Of a stretch of DNA of 64,000 nucleotides, positions 19,450-30,385 are shown in pieces (position 1 is the first letter of the stretch; every line of letters starts with the position of its first letter). The notes beneath the pieces are model-generated. The model was given only the letters and a program-made list of their open reading frames with translations, was not told where the DNA came from and did no database searches. The stretch lies in the NCBI RefSeq assembly GCF_040947875.1, contig NZ_JBFRXN010000002.1, positions 2,542,001-2,606,000 of the forward strand. The letters are read 5' to 3'. A program made the position numbers and the translations under genes. The DNA comes from Pseudomonas sp. MYb118 (GTDB lineage Bacteria > Pseudomonadota > Gammaproteobacteria > Pseudomonadales > Pseudomonadaceae).

Positions 19450-19932
19450 TTACTCTTCCTTGCCCTTGTTGCGCACCGCACGCTGCAACTCGCGACCGGC
19501 GTCGCGTTCGCGTTCGGTATCGCGCTTGTCGTATTCCTTCTTGCCCTTGCCCAGTGCGATCTCGCACTTGACCATGTGCTTGCTCCAGTACCAGGACAGG
19601 CACACGCAGGCGTAACCCTTCTGCGCCACGGCGGCGGAGAGCTTGTCGATCTCGCGGCGGTTGAGCAGCAGTTTGCGGGTACGGGTCGGGTCGGCGATCA
19701 CGTGGGTGCTGGCAGTGGTCAGCGGCGTGATGTGGCTGCCCAGCAGCCAGGCTTCGCCGTCCTTGAGCAGGACGTAACTGTCCACCAGCTGCAGCTTGCT
19801 TGCCCGCAGACTTTTTACTTCCCAGCCGGCCAGGACCAGACCAGCCTCGAACTTGTGCTCGATGAAGTAATCGTGTCGCGCCTTTTTATTTTGCGCGATG
19901 GTCCCTGTTGGGTGTTTCTTCTGTTTAGCCAT
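19450..19932 (-). CDS. smpB: SsrA-binding protein SmpB
   Basis: A 160-aa SmpB, the small protein that binds the tRNA-like part of tmRNA and delivers it to stalled ribosomes. It has the typical start [20 protein letters not shown], the OB-fold core [14 protein letters not shown], and the basic C-terminal tail ([15 protein letters not shown]) that enters the mRNA channel. The ATG at 19932 fits the family start; the longer open frame runs into the upstream intergenic region. Its RNA partner ssrA is about 9 kb away in this window. Confidence 0.97.
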   Translation of the reverse strand: MAKQKKHPTGTIAQNKKARHDYFIEHKFEAGLVLAGWEVKSLRASKLQLVDSYVLLKDGEAWLLGSHITPLTTASTHVIADPTRTRKLLLNRREIDKLSAAVAQKGYACVCLSWYWSKHMVKCEIALGKGKKEYDKRDTERERDAGRELQRAVRNKGKEE

Positions 19933-20050
19933 AGGGGCGGCATTATAGGGAGTTGCAAGCCAGTCGGCTACGGTGATGCAGTGTGCTTGAGCAGGTTGAT
20001 TGAATCCCGGACAATGCGCGCACTTTTTTCGATGCTTGGACGTGGTAACG

Positions 20051-21454
20051 ATGTCGACAGACAAGGTTTCTGTCCACGGCAGCTGGGCCAGTCGCTGGGT
20101 GTTCATTCTGGCCGCGACCGGGTCGGCCGTGGGCCTGGGGAGCATCTGGAAGTTCCCGTACATGGTCGGTGTCTACGGCGGCGGGGCGTTCGTGTTGATG
20201 TTCCTGGCCTGTATCGCGCTGATCGGTGTGCCGGTCATGCTGGCCGAAACCCTAATCGGCCGTCGCGCCCGGCAAAGCCCGGCCAATGCCCTGAAAGTCC
20301 TGGCGCAAGAAGCCGGGCACTCGGCGAAGTGGTCCTGGGGCGCCTTCGCCGGCATGATCACGGCCTTGCTGATCCTGTCTTTCTACAGCGTCGTGGGCGG
20401 CTGGTCGCTGGATTACATCATCGACATGGGGCGTGGCGATTTCCAGGGCGTCACGCCTGAGCAGGTCGGCGCGTATTTCGGCAAGGTGATCGCCGACCCG
20501 TGGCGCCTGACACTTTGGCACACGATTTTCATGCTGCTGTCGGCCATTGTGATCGCCAAAGGCGTGGTGGCCGGGCTGGAGCGCAGTTTGCGCATCATGA
20601 TGCCATTGCTGTTCGTCATGGTTCTGGTATTGCTGGGCTACAGCATGACCACCGGCCATTTCATGGACGGCCTGCACTTCATGTTCGATTTCCACCCGGA
20701 AAAGGTCCTCGACGGTTTGCTGCCGGCCATGGGGCATGCATTCTTTTCGCTGAGCGTGGGGGTAGGTTCGATCATGATCTATGGCGCCTACATGCCCAAG
20801 CATTCGTCGATTTCCGGCACCGTGGTCGGCGTCGCGCTGCTCGACACCTTCGTCTCGCTGGTGGCGGGCCTGGCGTTGTTCCCCATCGTGTTCGCGGCGG
20901 GCCTGAACCCGAGCGAAGGTCCCGGCTTGATGTTTGTCAGTCTGCCATTTGCCTTCGGAAACGTAGCCTTTGGCCAGCTTATGGGCGTAGTGTTCTTCGT
21001 TCTGGTGGCGATTGCTGCCTGGAGTTCGGCGATTTCGTTGCTCGAACCCATGGTGGCTTATCTGGTTGAGCGGACTCGCATCCGTCGCGCCTGGGTGACC
21101 TTCTGGCTGGCATTCACTTGCTGGTTCGTCGGCCTGGGCACGGTGTTTTCGTTCAATATCTGGAAACAGGCCAGGTTTTTCGTGAACGAAGGCGGGACGT
21201 TTCACCTCTACCAATGGGGTGCCGTCGGCGGTCTGGATTTCTTTGGCGTGATCGACTTCTTCACTTCACGGATCATGTTGCCACTTGGTGGTTTGTGTTT
21301 CGTGTTGTTTGCGGGTTGGGTGATGGGACGTGAAGCGGTGCGCGACGAATTGTCGATCCGCAGCCCCAGGTTGTTCACCTTGACCCTGTTTTTGATGCGC
21401 TATGTGGCGCCCATCGGCATTCTCGTAGTGTTTGCCGCCCAGCTGTGGAAGTAA
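20051..21454 (+). CDS. Sodium-dependent transporter (NSS/SNF family)
   Basis: A 467-aa inner-membrane symporter of the neurotransmitter:sodium family (LeuT-like). TM1 carries the family motif [26 protein letters not shown]; about 11-12 helices follow. Members import amino acids or related compounds with Na+. The substrate cannot be read from the sequence. The ATG at 20051 is used rather than an upstream GTG frame because the conserved N terminus begins there. It stands alone between divergent smpB and downstream ratA, which starts 8 bases after its stop. Confidence 0.9.
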   Translation: MSTDKVSVHGSWASRWVFILAATGSAVGLGSIWKFPYMVGVYGGGAFVLMFLACIALIGVPVMLAETLIGRRARQSPANALKVLAQEAGHSAKWSWGAFAGMITALLILSFYSVVGGWSLDYIIDMGRGDFQGVTPEQVGAYFGKVIADPWRLTLWHTIFMLLSAIVIAKGVVAGLERSLRIMMPLLFVMVLVLLGYSMTTGHFMDGLHFMFDFHPEKVLDGLLPAMGHAFFSLSVGVGSIMIYGAYMPKHSSISGTVVGVALLDTFVSLVAGLALFPIVFAAGLNPSEGPGLMFVSLPFAFGNVAFGQLMGVVFFVLVAIAAWSSAISLLEPMVAYLVERTRIRRAWVTFWLAFTCWFVGLGTVFSFNIWKQARFFVNEGGTFHLYQWGAVGGLDFFGVIDFFTSRIMLPLGGLCFVLFAGWVMGREAVRDELSIRSPRLFTLTLFLMRYVAPIGILVVFAAQLWK

Positions 21455-21461
21455 CGCTGAC

Positions 21462-21896
21462 ATGACGACTCACATTCAACGTTCGGCTCTGCTGCCGTAT
21501 CCGGCACAAGCGCTGTATGACCTGGTCAACGATGTAGCGCGCTACCCGGAATTTCTGCCGTGGTGTTCGTCGGCCGAAGTCCTGGAAAGCTCGCCTGAAT
21601 TCATGCGGGCGAGCGTCGGGGTGGCCAAAGGTGGGCTCAGCCAGCATTTCGTCACGCGCAACACCCTGGTGCCGGGGCAGTCGATCGAGATGAACCTCGA
21701 AGAAGGCCCGTTCACCCAGTTGCACGGCATCTGGGTGTTCAAGCCGCTGACCGACAAAGCCTGCAAGATCAGCCTGGACCTGTCGTTCGATTACGCCGGG
21801 CCGATCGTTCGCGCCACGCTGGGGCCGCTGTTCAACCAGGCTGCCAACACGCTGGTCGATGCGTTCTGCCAGCGTGCCAAGCAGATGCATGGTTAA
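21462..21896 (+). CDS. ratA: RatA / COQ10-type START-domain protein
   Basis: A 144-aa protein of the polyketide cyclase/COQ10 family (RatA, YfjG). Characteristic are the start MTTHIQRSALLPYPAQALYDLVNDVARYPEFLPWCSSAEVL and the C-terminal FDYAGPIVRATLGPLFNQ. In E. coli RatA has been described as a ribosome-association toxin, but homologues bind ubiquinone; the physiological role here is uncertain. It overlaps ratB by eight bases, so the two form one operon. Confidence 0.9.
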   Translation: MTTHIQRSALLPYPAQALYDLVNDVARYPEFLPWCSSAEVLESSPEFMRASVGVAKGGLSQHFVTRNTLVPGQSIEMNLEEGPFTQLHGIWVFKPLTDKACKISLDLSFDYAGPIVRATLGPLFNQAANTLVDAFCQRAKQMHG

Positions 21897-22203
21897 CCCT
21901 GTGATCGAGATTGAAGTGGTGTATGCCGCCGTCGATCGCCAGGTGCTGCGCAGCGTGACGGTTGCCCAGGGCAGTAGTGTGCGCGCCGCGCTGTTGGCCT
22001 CTGGGCTGGGGGCCGAGTTTCCCGAGTTGAGCCTGGCCGATTGCCCTGTGGGTATTTTTGGCAAGGTGGTCGCCGACCCGCAGGTGCGCCAGGTTCAGGC
22101 GGGGGATCGTCTGGAAATCTATCGGCCGCTGATGGCTGACCCGAAAGAGGTTCGACGTCTTCGCGCCGCCAAGGCCGCCGAGGCCAAAGCTCGTAATCAG
22201 TGA
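21889..22203 (+). CDS. ratB: RnfH-family protein (RatB)
   Basis: A 104-aa ubiquitin-like-fold protein of the RnfH (UPF0125, YfjF) family. It starts MVNPVIEIEVVYAAVDRQVLRS and carries the family signature CPVGIFGKVV and GDRLEIYRPLMADPKEVRRLRA. The ATG at 21889 lies inside the end of ratA. The function is unknown; it is nearly always paired with ratA in gammaproteobacteria. Confidence 0.9.
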   Translation: MVNPVIEIEVVYAAVDRQVLRSVTVAQGSSVRAALLASGLGAEFPELSLADCPVGIFGKVVADPQVRQVQAGDRLEIYRPLMADPKEVRRLRAAKAAEAKARNQ

Positions 22204-22217
22204 TCACCGACCCATAG

Positions 22218-22254
22218 GCAATAAAAAACCCGGAAATTCCGGGTTTTTTATTGC
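22218..22254. terminator. Bidirectional terminator between ratB and bamE
   Basis: GCAATAAAAAACCCGG, then AATT, then CCGGGTTTTTTATTGC is a perfect inverted repeat with A and T runs on both arms, serving the convergent ratAB and bamE transcripts. Confidence 0.95.
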
Positions 22255-22262
22255 GTCGCAAA

Positions 22263-22790
22263 TTATTGCGGCGAGGTGTCCAGCGGCTCCGGCGTCGGGA
22301 CTGGAACGGTTTCTACACCGTCGACGTCCTTCTGGATCTGATCCAGCAACGAACCTGGCTTGACTGGTTTTTCCGGTTTCGGCTTCTCGGCATTTTCGGC
22401 AGGGGCGGTCACGGTAGTGCCACTGTCCTTGCCTAGAATGGCTTCGTCTCGGCTCACGCCGGGCATGAAGTCACCGGAGAGGCTGACAAGTTGGTCATTT
22501 GGGTTGAAGATAAGGCTGATGCGTTCCTGTTGGCGTTCACCGCCACCGGGTTGCAGGCTGTACAGATAATCCCAGCGATCGGCATGGAACGTGTCGGCCA
22601 GCAGGGGATTACCCATGATAAACCGTACTTGCCGCCGGGTCATTCCGGGGCGTAACTGGTCTATCATATCCTGCGTGACGACATTGCCCTGCTGGATGTC
22701 GATTTTGTAAACCCCGGGGAATGAACAACCGGCGAGTGCGAGCAGTCCCACAAAGGTGAAACTGGTTAGCAAGAGCTTGGTGTTTTGCAT
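22263..22790 (-). CDS. bamE: Outer-membrane assembly lipoprotein BamE
   Basis: A 175-aa lipoprotein (SmpA/OmlA) of the Bam complex, which folds proteins into the outer membrane. The signal peptide ends in the lipobox LAGC (Cys22). The BamE core has [29 protein letters not shown] and [13 protein letters not shown] Pro-rich tail of about 60 residues follows, longer than in E. coli but usual for Pseudomonas OmlA. It is divergent from fur, as in P. aeruginosa. Confidence 0.96.
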   Translation of the reverse strand: MQNTKLLLTSFTFVGLLALAGCSFPGVYKIDIQQGNVVTQDMIDQLRPGMTRRQVRFIMGNPLLADTFHADRWDYLYSLQPGGGERQQERISLIFNPNDQLVSLSGDFMPGVSRDEAILGKDSGTTVTAPAENAEKPKPEKPVKPGSLLDQIQKDVDGVETVPVPTPEPLDTSPQ

Positions 22791-22887
22791 CGGTGGGCGA
22801 CTTCCACTATCTTGGCTGGGACAACGTAAACGCCGATCATACCCGCATTAAGAGAAGCTGCGAAGCAGCATCGCGAGAAAGCTGACC

Positions 22888-23292
22888 ATGGTTGAAAATA
22901 GCGAACTACGCAAAGCCGGCCTTAAAGTGACCTTGCCACGGGTCAAAATTCTGCAAATGCTCGATTCCGCCGAGCAGCGCCACATGAGTGCCGAGGATGT
23001 CTACAAGGCGCTGATGGAGGCTGGCGAGGACGTCGGTCTGGCCACGGTTTACCGTGTTCTGACCCAGTTCGAGGCAGCTGGCCTTGTGGTGCGGCACAAC
23101 TTCGACGGAGGCCATGCGGTCTTCGAATTGGCTGACGGTGGCCACCACGACCATATGGTCAACGTGGACTCCGGTGAGGTCATCGAATTCATGAACGCGG
23201 ACATCGAAAAGCTCCAGAAGCAGATCGCCGAAGAGCACGGTTACGAGTTGGTAGAGCACAATCTTGTGCTGTACGTACGCAAGAAGAAGTAA
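22888..23292 (+). CDS. fur: Ferric uptake regulator
   Basis: A 134-aa Fur, the Fe2+-dependent repressor of iron acquisition. The winged helix (1-82) includes GLKVTLPRVKILQML and GLATVYRVLTQFEAAGLV. The C-terminal dimerisation and metal-binding part has GHHDHMVNVDSGEVIEF. It lacks the CxxC zinc motif of E. coli Fur, as Pseudomonas Fur does. It is divergent from bamE and convergent with recN. Confidence 0.97.
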   Translation: MVENSELRKAGLKVTLPRVKILQMLDSAEQRHMSAEDVYKALMEAGEDVGLATVYRVLTQFEAAGLVVRHNFDGGHAVFELADGGHHDHMVNVDSGEVIEFMNADIEKLQKQIAEEHGYELVEHNLVLYVRKKK

Positions 23293-23327
23293 GCATGTCG
23301 CGTGAACCTGCGGGTTCACGAAACGAA

Positions 23328-23353
23328 CGAAGGCGACCCCAGGGTCGCCTTCG
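23328..23353. terminator. Terminator hairpin between fur and recN
   Basis: CGAAGGCGACCC and GGGTCGCCTTCG form a 12-bp stem between two convergent genes; the flanking T run is weak. A smaller hairpin (GTGAACC / GGTTCAC) lies just before it at 23302-23319. Confidence 0.7.
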
Positions 23354-23372
23354 TGCTTTCTGCGCGGCCGAT

Positions 23373-25046
23373 TTATGCCTTGGCAGCCACCACCATCTTC
23401 TTGGCGTGGGCCAGGGATTCCTTGGTCAGGTCGATGCCGCCCAGCATGCGGGCGACTTCTTCGACGCGATCATTCTTGTTCAGCTTGGAAACGGCCGTGT
23501 GGGTCGCTTCCTCACCGCGCACCTTGTGCACGAACAGATGCTGATGCCCCTGCGCCGCCACCTGCGGCAAGTGCGTCACCGTCAGCACCTGGCCACGTTC
23601 GCCCAGGCGGCGCAGCAATTGGCCGACGATCTCGGCGGTCGGCCCGCCAATACCCACGTCCACTTCGTCGAACACCAGGGTCGGTACCCGTGAGGTCTGG
23701 GCGGTGATCACCTGGATCGCCAGGCTGATCCGCGACAGCTCACCACCCGAGGCGACTTTGGCCAAGGCCTTCAACGGCTGGCCGGGGTTGGCGCTGACCA
23801 GCAGTTCGACCTGTTCCAGCCCGTTGGGCAGCAGCTCGTCGCCGCTGTTGGGGCGCAGTTCGATGGTGAAGCGCCCACCGGGCATGCCCAAGCGCTGGAT
23901 TTCCTGCTCGACGGCACTGGCCAGGCTGCCAGAGGCCTGATGGCGCAGGTCGCTCAATTCCCGAGCCTTCTCCTGATAGTGGCGCGCGTAAGACGCCAGC
24001 TCTTCGCCCAGGCGTTCGATGGACTCGTCGTTGGCGTTGAGGGTTTCCAGTTCATCCAGCAGCCGCTGCTGCAGTTCGGCGACTTCGGTGGGCTGGATGC
24101 GGTGTTTGCGCGCCATGGTGTAGATCGCATCCAGGCGTTCTTCCAGGTATTGCAGGCGCGCCGGATCAGCGTCGAAGTTGTCGAGGAAGCGGTTCAGTTC
24201 GCCGACGGCTTCTTCCACCTGAATCTGTGCGCTGGTCAGCAGGCTGCTGGCTTCGCCCAGCGCGCTGACCGAGCTGTTGACGCTCGACAGGCGATTGAGG
24301 CTGGCGGTCAGGGCGTTGAGGACGTTGCCGTTATCACTCTCGCTGCATTGCTCGACCACCTGGCGGCAGATGCCCAGCAGGGTTTCCGCGTTGGTCAGGT
24401 TCTTGTGTTCCTGCTCCAGCTCTTCCAGTTCGTTTTCGCCCAGGCCCAGGTTTTCCAGCTCTTCGAGCTGATAGCTGAGCAACTGGTGGCGGGCGCGTTG
24501 CTCGTCGCCGGAGTTGGACAGGCGCTCCAGCTCCTGGCTGGTCTGGCGCCAGCGCTGGGCGGCGAGGTGCACCTGGCGGGCGAGGTCGGTGGCGCCGGCG
24601 TATTCGTCGAGCAGGCGGCGGTGGGTGTCGGTCTTGAGCAGCGACTGGTGCTCATGCTGGCTGTGGATGTCGATCAGCAATTCGCCCAGGGCCTTGAGGT
24701 CGCCCAACGGACAGGGGGTGCCGTTGATATAGCCGCGCGAGCGGCCCTCGGCGGTGATCACCCGGCGCAGGATGCACGGCCCGTCGTTTTCCAGGTCGCG
24801 TTCGGCCAGCCAGGCGCTGGCTTCCGGGATATCGGCCAGGTCGAAGGTGGCGAGGATGTCGGCCTTGTCGGCACCGGGGCGCACCACGCCGCTGTCGGCG
24901 CGGTCGCCCAGGGTCAGGCCGAGGGCGTCGAGCATGATCGACTTGCCGGCGCCGGTTTCCCCTGTGATCACGCTCATCCCGCAATCGAGTTCGAGATCGA
25001 GATGTTCAACGATGGCGTAGTTATGTACGGACAGGTGCACCAGCAT
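23373..25046 (-). CDS. recN: DNA repair ATPase RecN
   Basis: A 557-aa SMC-like ATPase of double-strand-break repair. Walker A GETGAGKS is at about residues 30-37 (VITGETGAGKSIMLDALGLTLGDRA). A long coiled-coil middle follows, then the ABC signature LARVASGGELSR-like ASGGELSRISLAIQ and Walker B TLVFDEVDVGIGG. The start MLVHLSVHNYAIVEHLDLE is the family start. A LexA box lies 25 bases upstream, so it is SOS-induced. Confidence 0.96.
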   Translation of the reverse strand: MLVHLSVHNYAIVEHLDLELDCGMSVITGETGAGKSIMLDALGLTLGDRADSGVVRPGADKADILATFDLADIPEASAWLAERDLENDGPCILRRVITAEGRSRGYINGTPCPLGDLKALGELLIDIHSQHEHQSLLKTDTHRRLLDEYAGATDLARQVHLAAQRWRQTSQELERLSNSGDEQRARHQLLSYQLEELENLGLGENELEELEQEHKNLTNAETLLGICRQVVEQCSESDNGNVLNALTASLNRLSSVNSSVSALGEASSLLTSAQIQVEEAVGELNRFLDNFDADPARLQYLEERLDAIYTMARKHRIQPTEVAELQQRLLDELETLNANDESIERLGEELASYARHYQEKARELSDLRHQASGSLASAVEQEIQRLGMPGGRFTIELRPNSGDELLPNGLEQVELLVSANPGQPLKALAKVASGGELSRISLAIQVITAQTSRVPTLVFDEVDVGIGGPTAEIVGQLLRRLGERGQVLTVTHLPQVAAQGHQHLFVHKVRGEEATHTAVSKLNKNDRVEEVARMLGGIDLTKESLAHAKKMVVAAKA

Positions 25047-25070
25047 GACGGCCGCTCCCAGGCTTTAGGT

Positions 25071-25086
25071 CTGGTTATTTATACAG
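25071..25086. promoter_or_regulatory. LexA (SOS) box of recN
   Basis: CTGGTTATTTATACAG matches CTG-N10-CAG with an AT-rich centre, 25 bases upstream of the recN start, the expected operator position. Confidence 0.85.
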
Positions 25087-25205
25087 TGTTTTGTTCGAGG
25101 CTGACAATGCCCCGCCTTAGCTCGATTTGGTTGGTCCGACGAAAGCGTTAGCGCGCCAGGGAATGACAATGCAGGGGTTTTTTGTAGGGTTAATGCGCAA
25201 AGGCC

Positions 25206-25233
25206 CTTGAAGCCTGTTTTTACGGCCCCATAT
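25206..25233 (+). promoter_or_regulatory. Heat-shock (sigma-32) promoter of grpE
   Basis: The -35 CTTGAA (25206-25211) and -10 CCCCATAT (25226-25233) are separated by 14 bases, a near-perfect RpoH promoter, about 50 bases upstream of grpE. Confidence 0.9.
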
Positions 25234-25286
25234 ACCGGGTCAGAAGCGCGAGTACAGCTCGCGGACGATATTGAAAGGAGAATTCT

Positions 25287-25853
25287 ATGGCTGACGAACA
25301 GACAGTGGATACGCAAAACCCAGACGTCAACCAGGCGCCCGAGGCTTCGGGTGAAGACCTGGCGACTCGTGTACAAGTGCTCGAAGAGCAACTGGCTGCC
25401 GCGCAGGATGGTGCTTTGCGCGTAGCCGCCGATCTGCAGAACGTCCGCCGTCGTGCCGAGCAGGACATCGAGAAGGCGCACAAATTCGCCCTGGAAAAAT
25501 TCGCCGGCGACCTGCTGCCGATCATCGACAGCCTGGAGCGCGGCCTGGAGCTGTCCAGCCCGGACGACGAAAGCATCCGTCCGATGCGCGAAGGCATCGA
25601 GCTGACCCTGAAAATGTTCCAGGACACCCTCAAGCGTTACAACCTGGAAGCGATCGACCCGCATGGCGAACCGTTCAATGCCGCTCTTCACCAGGCAATG
25701 GCCATGCAAGAGAGCGCCGACGTCGAGCCGAACAGCGTTCTGAAGGTGTTCCAGAAGGGTTATCAGCTCAGTGGTCGCCTGCTGCGCCCGGCCATGGTCG
25801 TGGTCAGCAAGCCTGTTTCACCTGCTCAACCTTCTATTAACGAGCAGGCTTGA
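25287..25853 (+). CDS. grpE: Nucleotide exchange factor GrpE
   Basis: A 188-aa GrpE, exchange factor for DnaK. An acidic N-terminal region is followed by the long dimerising helix (about 35-90, [38 protein letters not shown]) and a beta domain with [20 protein letters not shown] and [22 protein letters not shown]. It has a strong AAGGAG site and a sigma-32 promoter, and begins the grpE-dnaK-dnaJ heat-shock cluster. Confidence 0.97.
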   Translation: MADEQTVDTQNPDVNQAPEASGEDLATRVQVLEEQLAAAQDGALRVAADLQNVRRRAEQDIEKAHKFALEKFAGDLLPIIDSLERGLELSSPDDESIRPMREGIELTLKMFQDTLKRYNLEAIDPHGEPFNAALHQAMAMQESADVEPNSVLKVFQKGYQLSGRLLRPAMVVVSKPVSPAQPSINEQA

Positions 25854-25955
25854 AATTCGCCGCAAGGCCCCCATCTATAAGTCAAGCGTTTAAGTGCTAC
25901 CGCAGTTAGCCACCACTGCTGCGGCAACCAAATCCAAAGTTTCGGGAGAGTGAAC

Positions 25956-27872
25956 ATGGGCAAAATTATCGGTATCGACCTGGGGACTACCAACTCCTGC
26001 GTCTCCGTGCTGGAAAACGGCAAGGCCAAAGTCATCGAGAACGCCGAAGGCGCGCGTACCACGCCTTCGATCATCGCTTACGCCAACGATGGCGAAATCC
26101 TGGTTGGCCAGTCGGCCAAGCGTCAGGCAGTGACCAACCCGCACAACACCCTGTACGCGGTGAAGCGTCTGATCGGCCGTCGCTTCGAAGAAGAAGTGGT
26201 CCAGAAAGACATCCAGATGGTCCCTTACAAGATCGTCAAGGCTGACAACAACGACGCCTGGGTTGAAGTGAACAGCCAGAAAATGGCTCCGCCACAAATC
26301 TCGGCTGAAATCCTCAAGAAAATGAAGAAGACCGCCGAAGACTACCTCGGCGAGCCTGTGACCGAAGCGGTGATCACCGTTCCGGCCTACTTCAACGACA
26401 GCCAGCGTCAGGCGACCAAAGATGCCGGTCGCATCGCCGGTCTGGACGTCAAACGTATCATCAACGAACCAACCGCAGCCGCTCTGGCCTACGGTATGGA
26501 CAAGGCCAAGGGTGATCACACCGTGATCGTTTACGACCTGGGTGGCGGTACCTTCGACGTTTCCGTGATCGAGATCGCTGAAGTTGACGGCGAGCACCAG
26601 TTCGAAGTGTTGGCCACCAACGGTGACACCTTCCTGGGTGGTGAAGACTTCGACATTCGTCTGATCGACTACCTCGTCGACGAGTTCAAGAAAGAAAGCG
26701 GCATGAACCTCAAGGGTGATCCGCTGGCCATGCAGCGCCTGAAAGAAGCCGCTGAAAAAGCCAAGATCGAGCTGTCTTCCGCTCAGTCGACCGACGTCAA
26801 CCTGCCGTACATCACTGCAGACGCCACCGGTCCTAAGCACCTGAACGTGAAGATCTCGCGTGCCAAGCTGGAATCGCTGGTCGAAGACCTGGTTCAACGC
26901 ACCATCGAGCCTTGCCGTATCGCGCTGAAAGACTCGGGCATCGACGTTGGTTCGATCAACGACGTGATCCTGGTCGGCGGCCAGACCCGTATGCCACTGG
27001 TTCAAAAACTGGTGACCGAGTTCTTCGGTAAAGAAGCTCGTAAAGACGTGAACCCGGACGAAGCCGTTGCCATGGGTGCTGCCATCCAGGGTGCCGTTCT
27101 GGCCGGTGACGTTAAAGACGTTCTGCTGCTCGACGTCAGCCCGCTGACCCTGGGTATCGAAACCATGGGTGGCGTGATGACCGCGCTGATCGAGAAAAAC
27201 ACCACGATTCCTACCAAGAAATCGCAAGTGTTCTCGACTGCCGACGACAACCAGGGCGCCGTGACCATTCACGTGCTGCAAGGTGAGCGTAAGCAAGCGG
27301 CCCAGAACAAGTCCCTGGGCAAGTTCGACCTGGCCGAGATTCCACCAGCACCACGTGGCGTGCCACAAATCGAAGTGACCTTCGACATCGACGCCAACGG
27401 CATCCTGCACGTAGGTGCCAAGGACAAGGCCACTGGCAAGACTCAGTCGATCGTGATCAAGGCCAACTCCGGCCTGTCCGACGAAGAGATCGAGCGTATG
27501 GTGCGTGACGCCGAGGCGAATGCCGAGGAAGACCGCAAGTTCGAAGAGCTGGCCGCTGCCCGTAACCAGGGTGATGCACTGGTTCACTCGACGCGCAAAA
27601 TGGTCGCTGATGCTGGCGACAAGGTGAGCGCTGAAGAGAAGACTGCCATCGAAGCGGCAGTGGTTGCCCTGGAAGCCGCCGTCAAAGGCGACGACAAGGC
27701 CGCCATCGAAGCCAAGGTCGAAGAGCTGTCGAAAGTCTCCGCTCCAGTGGCGCAGAAGATGTATGCCGAGCAGGCTCAACCTGCTGAAGGCGCTGCACCG
27801 CAGGGCGAATCGGCTGAGAAGGCTGACGACGTGGTCGACGCCGAGTTCGAAGAAGTCAAAGACAACAAGTAA
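25956..27872 (+). CDS. dnaK: Chaperone DnaK (Hsp70)
   Basis: A 638-aa Hsp70. ATPase signatures are [31 protein letters not shown] and [15 protein letters not shown]; the linker [16 protein letters not shown] leads to the substrate domain, and the C terminus ends in the EFEEVKD-type tail. The ATG at 25956 has GGGAGAG upstream; a GTG two codons earlier is in frame but less likely. The strongly biased codon use indicates high expression. Confidence 0.98.
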   Translation: MGKIIGIDLGTTNSCVSVLENGKAKVIENAEGARTTPSIIAYANDGEILVGQSAKRQAVTNPHNTLYAVKRLIGRRFEEEVVQKDIQMVPYKIVKADNNDAWVEVNSQKMAPPQISAEILKKMKKTAEDYLGEPVTEAVITVPAYFNDSQRQATKDAGRIAGLDVKRIINEPTAAALAYGMDKAKGDHTVIVYDLGGGTFDVSVIEIAEVDGEHQFEVLATNGDTFLGGEDFDIRLIDYLVDEFKKESGMNLKGDPLAMQRLKEAAEKAKIELSSAQSTDVNLPYITADATGPKHLNVKISRAKLESLVEDLVQRTIEPCRIALKDSGIDVGSINDVILVGGQTRMPLVQKLVTEFFGKEARKDVNPDEAVAMGAAIQGAVLAGDVKDVLLLDVSPLTLGIETMGGVMTALIEKNTTIPTKKSQVFSTADDNQGAVTIHVLQGERKQAAQNKSLGKFDLAEIPPAPRGVPQIEVTFDIDANGILHVGAKDKATGKTQSIVIKANSGLSDEEIERMVRDAEANAEEDRKFEELAAARNQGDALVHSTRKMVADAGDKVSAEEKTAIEAAVVALEAAVKGDDKAAIEAKVEELSKVSAPVAQKMYAEQAQPAEGAAPQGESAEKADDVVDAEFEEVKDNK

Positions 27873-28182
27873 GTTGTTGGTCGTCCGGTTGACTGCCTTC
27901 GGGCAGTGACTGGTAGGATGTCGCCGCGCGGGAGCCTGCCTCCCGCGTTGGCGTGTCTGGAGTACACGAATTTTTACAGCATGCGACAAGGCTTCGTGCC
28001 GGTTCGGGTGCTGGCGGTATGGCCGGGAATGCTCCTGCTTTTCGCGCCGCAGATACTGCAATGAATCAAAGACCAGGATCGTTGAATTGACGTGAGTTGG
28101 GTCCGGGCCTGTATTGGGGCTCAACGAGTTTGGCGAAGCTCAGGAGAGGTTTGCCGAACGTCCTCAAGAGTGCAGAAGACTT
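27873..28182 (+). other. dnaK-dnaJ intergenic region
   Basis: A 310-base gap without a convincing gene. It contains a small hairpin (ACTGCC / GGCAGT at about 27890-27908) and a perfect 8-bp GC stem CGCGGGAG / CTCCCGCG at 27927-27947 with no T run. The latter may attenuate read-through or protect the dnaK mRNA end. A frame open upstream of dnaJ from 28114 has no coding character. Confidence 0.5.
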
Positions 28183-29307
28183 ATGGCAAAGCGTGACTAT
28201 TACGAAGTATTGGGTGTCGAGCGCGGCTCGAGCGAAGCGGACCTGAAAAAGGCCTACCGTCGCCTGGCGATGAAGCACCACCCGGACCGTAATCCCGATG
28301 ACAAAGCGTCGGAAGAGCTGTTCAAGGAGGCCAACGAGGCCTACGAAGTGCTGTCCGATTCCAGCAAGCGCGCGGCGTATGACCAATACGGTCATGCCGG
28401 TGTCGACCCGAGCATGGGTGGCGGCGGTGCCGGGTTTGGCGGCCAGAACTTCTCCGACATCTTCGGTGATGTCTTCAGCGACTTCTTCGGTGGTGGTCGC
28501 GGCGGTTCCCGTGGCGGCGCCCAGCGTGGCAGCGACCTGCGCTACACCCTGGAGCTGAACCTGGAAGAAGCCGTGCGCGGCACGACGGTCAATATCCGCG
28601 TTCCGACACTGGTCAACTGCAAGCCGTGCGACGGCTCGGGTGCCAAGAAAGGCTCCTCGCCAGTCACTTGCCCGACCTGTGGCGGTATCGGCCAGGTGCG
28701 CATGCAGCAAGGGTTCTTCTCGGTGCAGCAGACCTGCCCGCGCTGCCATGGCCAGGGCAAGATCATTTCCGACCCGTGCACCTCCTGCAACGGTGACGGC
28801 CGCGTCGAAGAGTACAAGACCCTTTCCGTGAAAGTGCCGGCCGGTGTCGACACCGGTGACCGCATTCGTCTGTCCGGTGAAGGTGAGGCGGGCGCGCAGG
28901 GTGGTCCGACCGGCGACCTGTACGTGGTGATCAACGTGCGCGAGCACGCGATCTTCCAGCGCGACGGCAAGCACCTGTTCTGTGAAGTGCCGATCAGCTT
29001 CGTCGACGCGGCGCTGGGTGGCGAGCTGGAGATTCCGACCCTTGATGGTCGGGTCAAGCTGAAGATCCCGGAAGGCACCCAGACCGGCAAGCAGTTCCGT
29101 GTCCGCGGCAAAGGCGTTGCGCCGGTGCGTGGCGGCGGTGCGGGCGACCTGATGTGCCGCGTGGCGGTCGAAACTCCGGTCAACCTGGGGCGTCGCCAGC
29201 GTGAATTGCTCGAAGAGTTCCGCAGCTCCCTGGCGGACGACAACAGCCATTCGCCCAAGACCACCGGCTGGTTCGAAGGCGTGAAGCGCTTCTTCGGCGA
29301 CCTGTAA
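28183..29307 (+). CDS. dnaJ: Co-chaperone DnaJ
   Basis: A 374-aa type I Hsp40. The J domain ([24 protein letters not shown] at about 33-35 in KHHPDRNP) is followed by a Gly/Phe-rich region, four CxxCxGxG zinc repeats ([32 protein letters not shown]) and the C-terminal substrate domains. The ATG at 28183 is the family start. It stimulates the ATPase of DnaK, encoded upstream. Confidence 0.97.
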   Translation: MAKRDYYEVLGVERGSSEADLKKAYRRLAMKHHPDRNPDDKASEELFKEANEAYEVLSDSSKRAAYDQYGHAGVDPSMGGGGAGFGGQNFSDIFGDVFSDFFGGGRGGSRGGAQRGSDLRYTLELNLEEAVRGTTVNIRVPTLVNCKPCDGSGAKKGSSPVTCPTCGGIGQVRMQQGFFSVQQTCPRCHGQGKIISDPCTSCNGDGRVEEYKTLSVKVPAGVDTGDRIRLSGEGEAGAQGGPTGDLYVVINVREHAIFQRDGKHLFCEVPISFVDAALGGELEIPTLDGRVKLKIPEGTQTGKQFRVRGKGVAPVRGGGAGDLMCRVAVETPVNLGRRQRELLEEFRSSLADDNSHSPKTTGWFEGVKRFFGDL

Positions 29308-30123
<816 letters not shown>

Positions 30124-30135
30124 GATGCACGCCGA

Positions 30136-30170
30136 AACCGGGCCCTGGCTCAGCGTTGGGTCCCGGTTTT
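30136..30170 (+). terminator. Terminator after dapB
   Basis: AACCGGG and CCCGGTT form a stem with an internal GGCCC/GGGTC part, followed by TTTTG, 12 bases beyond the dapB stop. Confidence 0.8.
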
Positions 30171-30302
30171 GTTACGCCAAGCGACGTCCTGTCGCATTCT
30201 CCAGCCTTTAGGGCTCATTGGCGGTAGACCCAAAACGCCTTTTTCTGTAAGCTACAGCTTTAGTGTGTCCACTAAAAGCGCGCAGAAAATTATTCAGTGA
30301 AG

Positions 30303-30340
30303 AAGCGGGGTGACGTGTCCATACGTCACTCCGCTTTTTT
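30303..30340 (+). terminator. Terminator/attenuator in the carA leader
   Basis: AGCGG(G)GTGACGT and ACGTCAC(T)CCGCT form a 12-bp stem followed by a run of six T, ending 45 bases upstream of the carA start. dapB already has its own terminator, so a second one here, just before carA, is placed as an attenuator of carAB transcription. Confidence 0.7.
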
Positions 30341-30385
30341 ACAACCTGCGATCGCCCTTTCAGGCTTTATTTACGGGAGGTCTTC

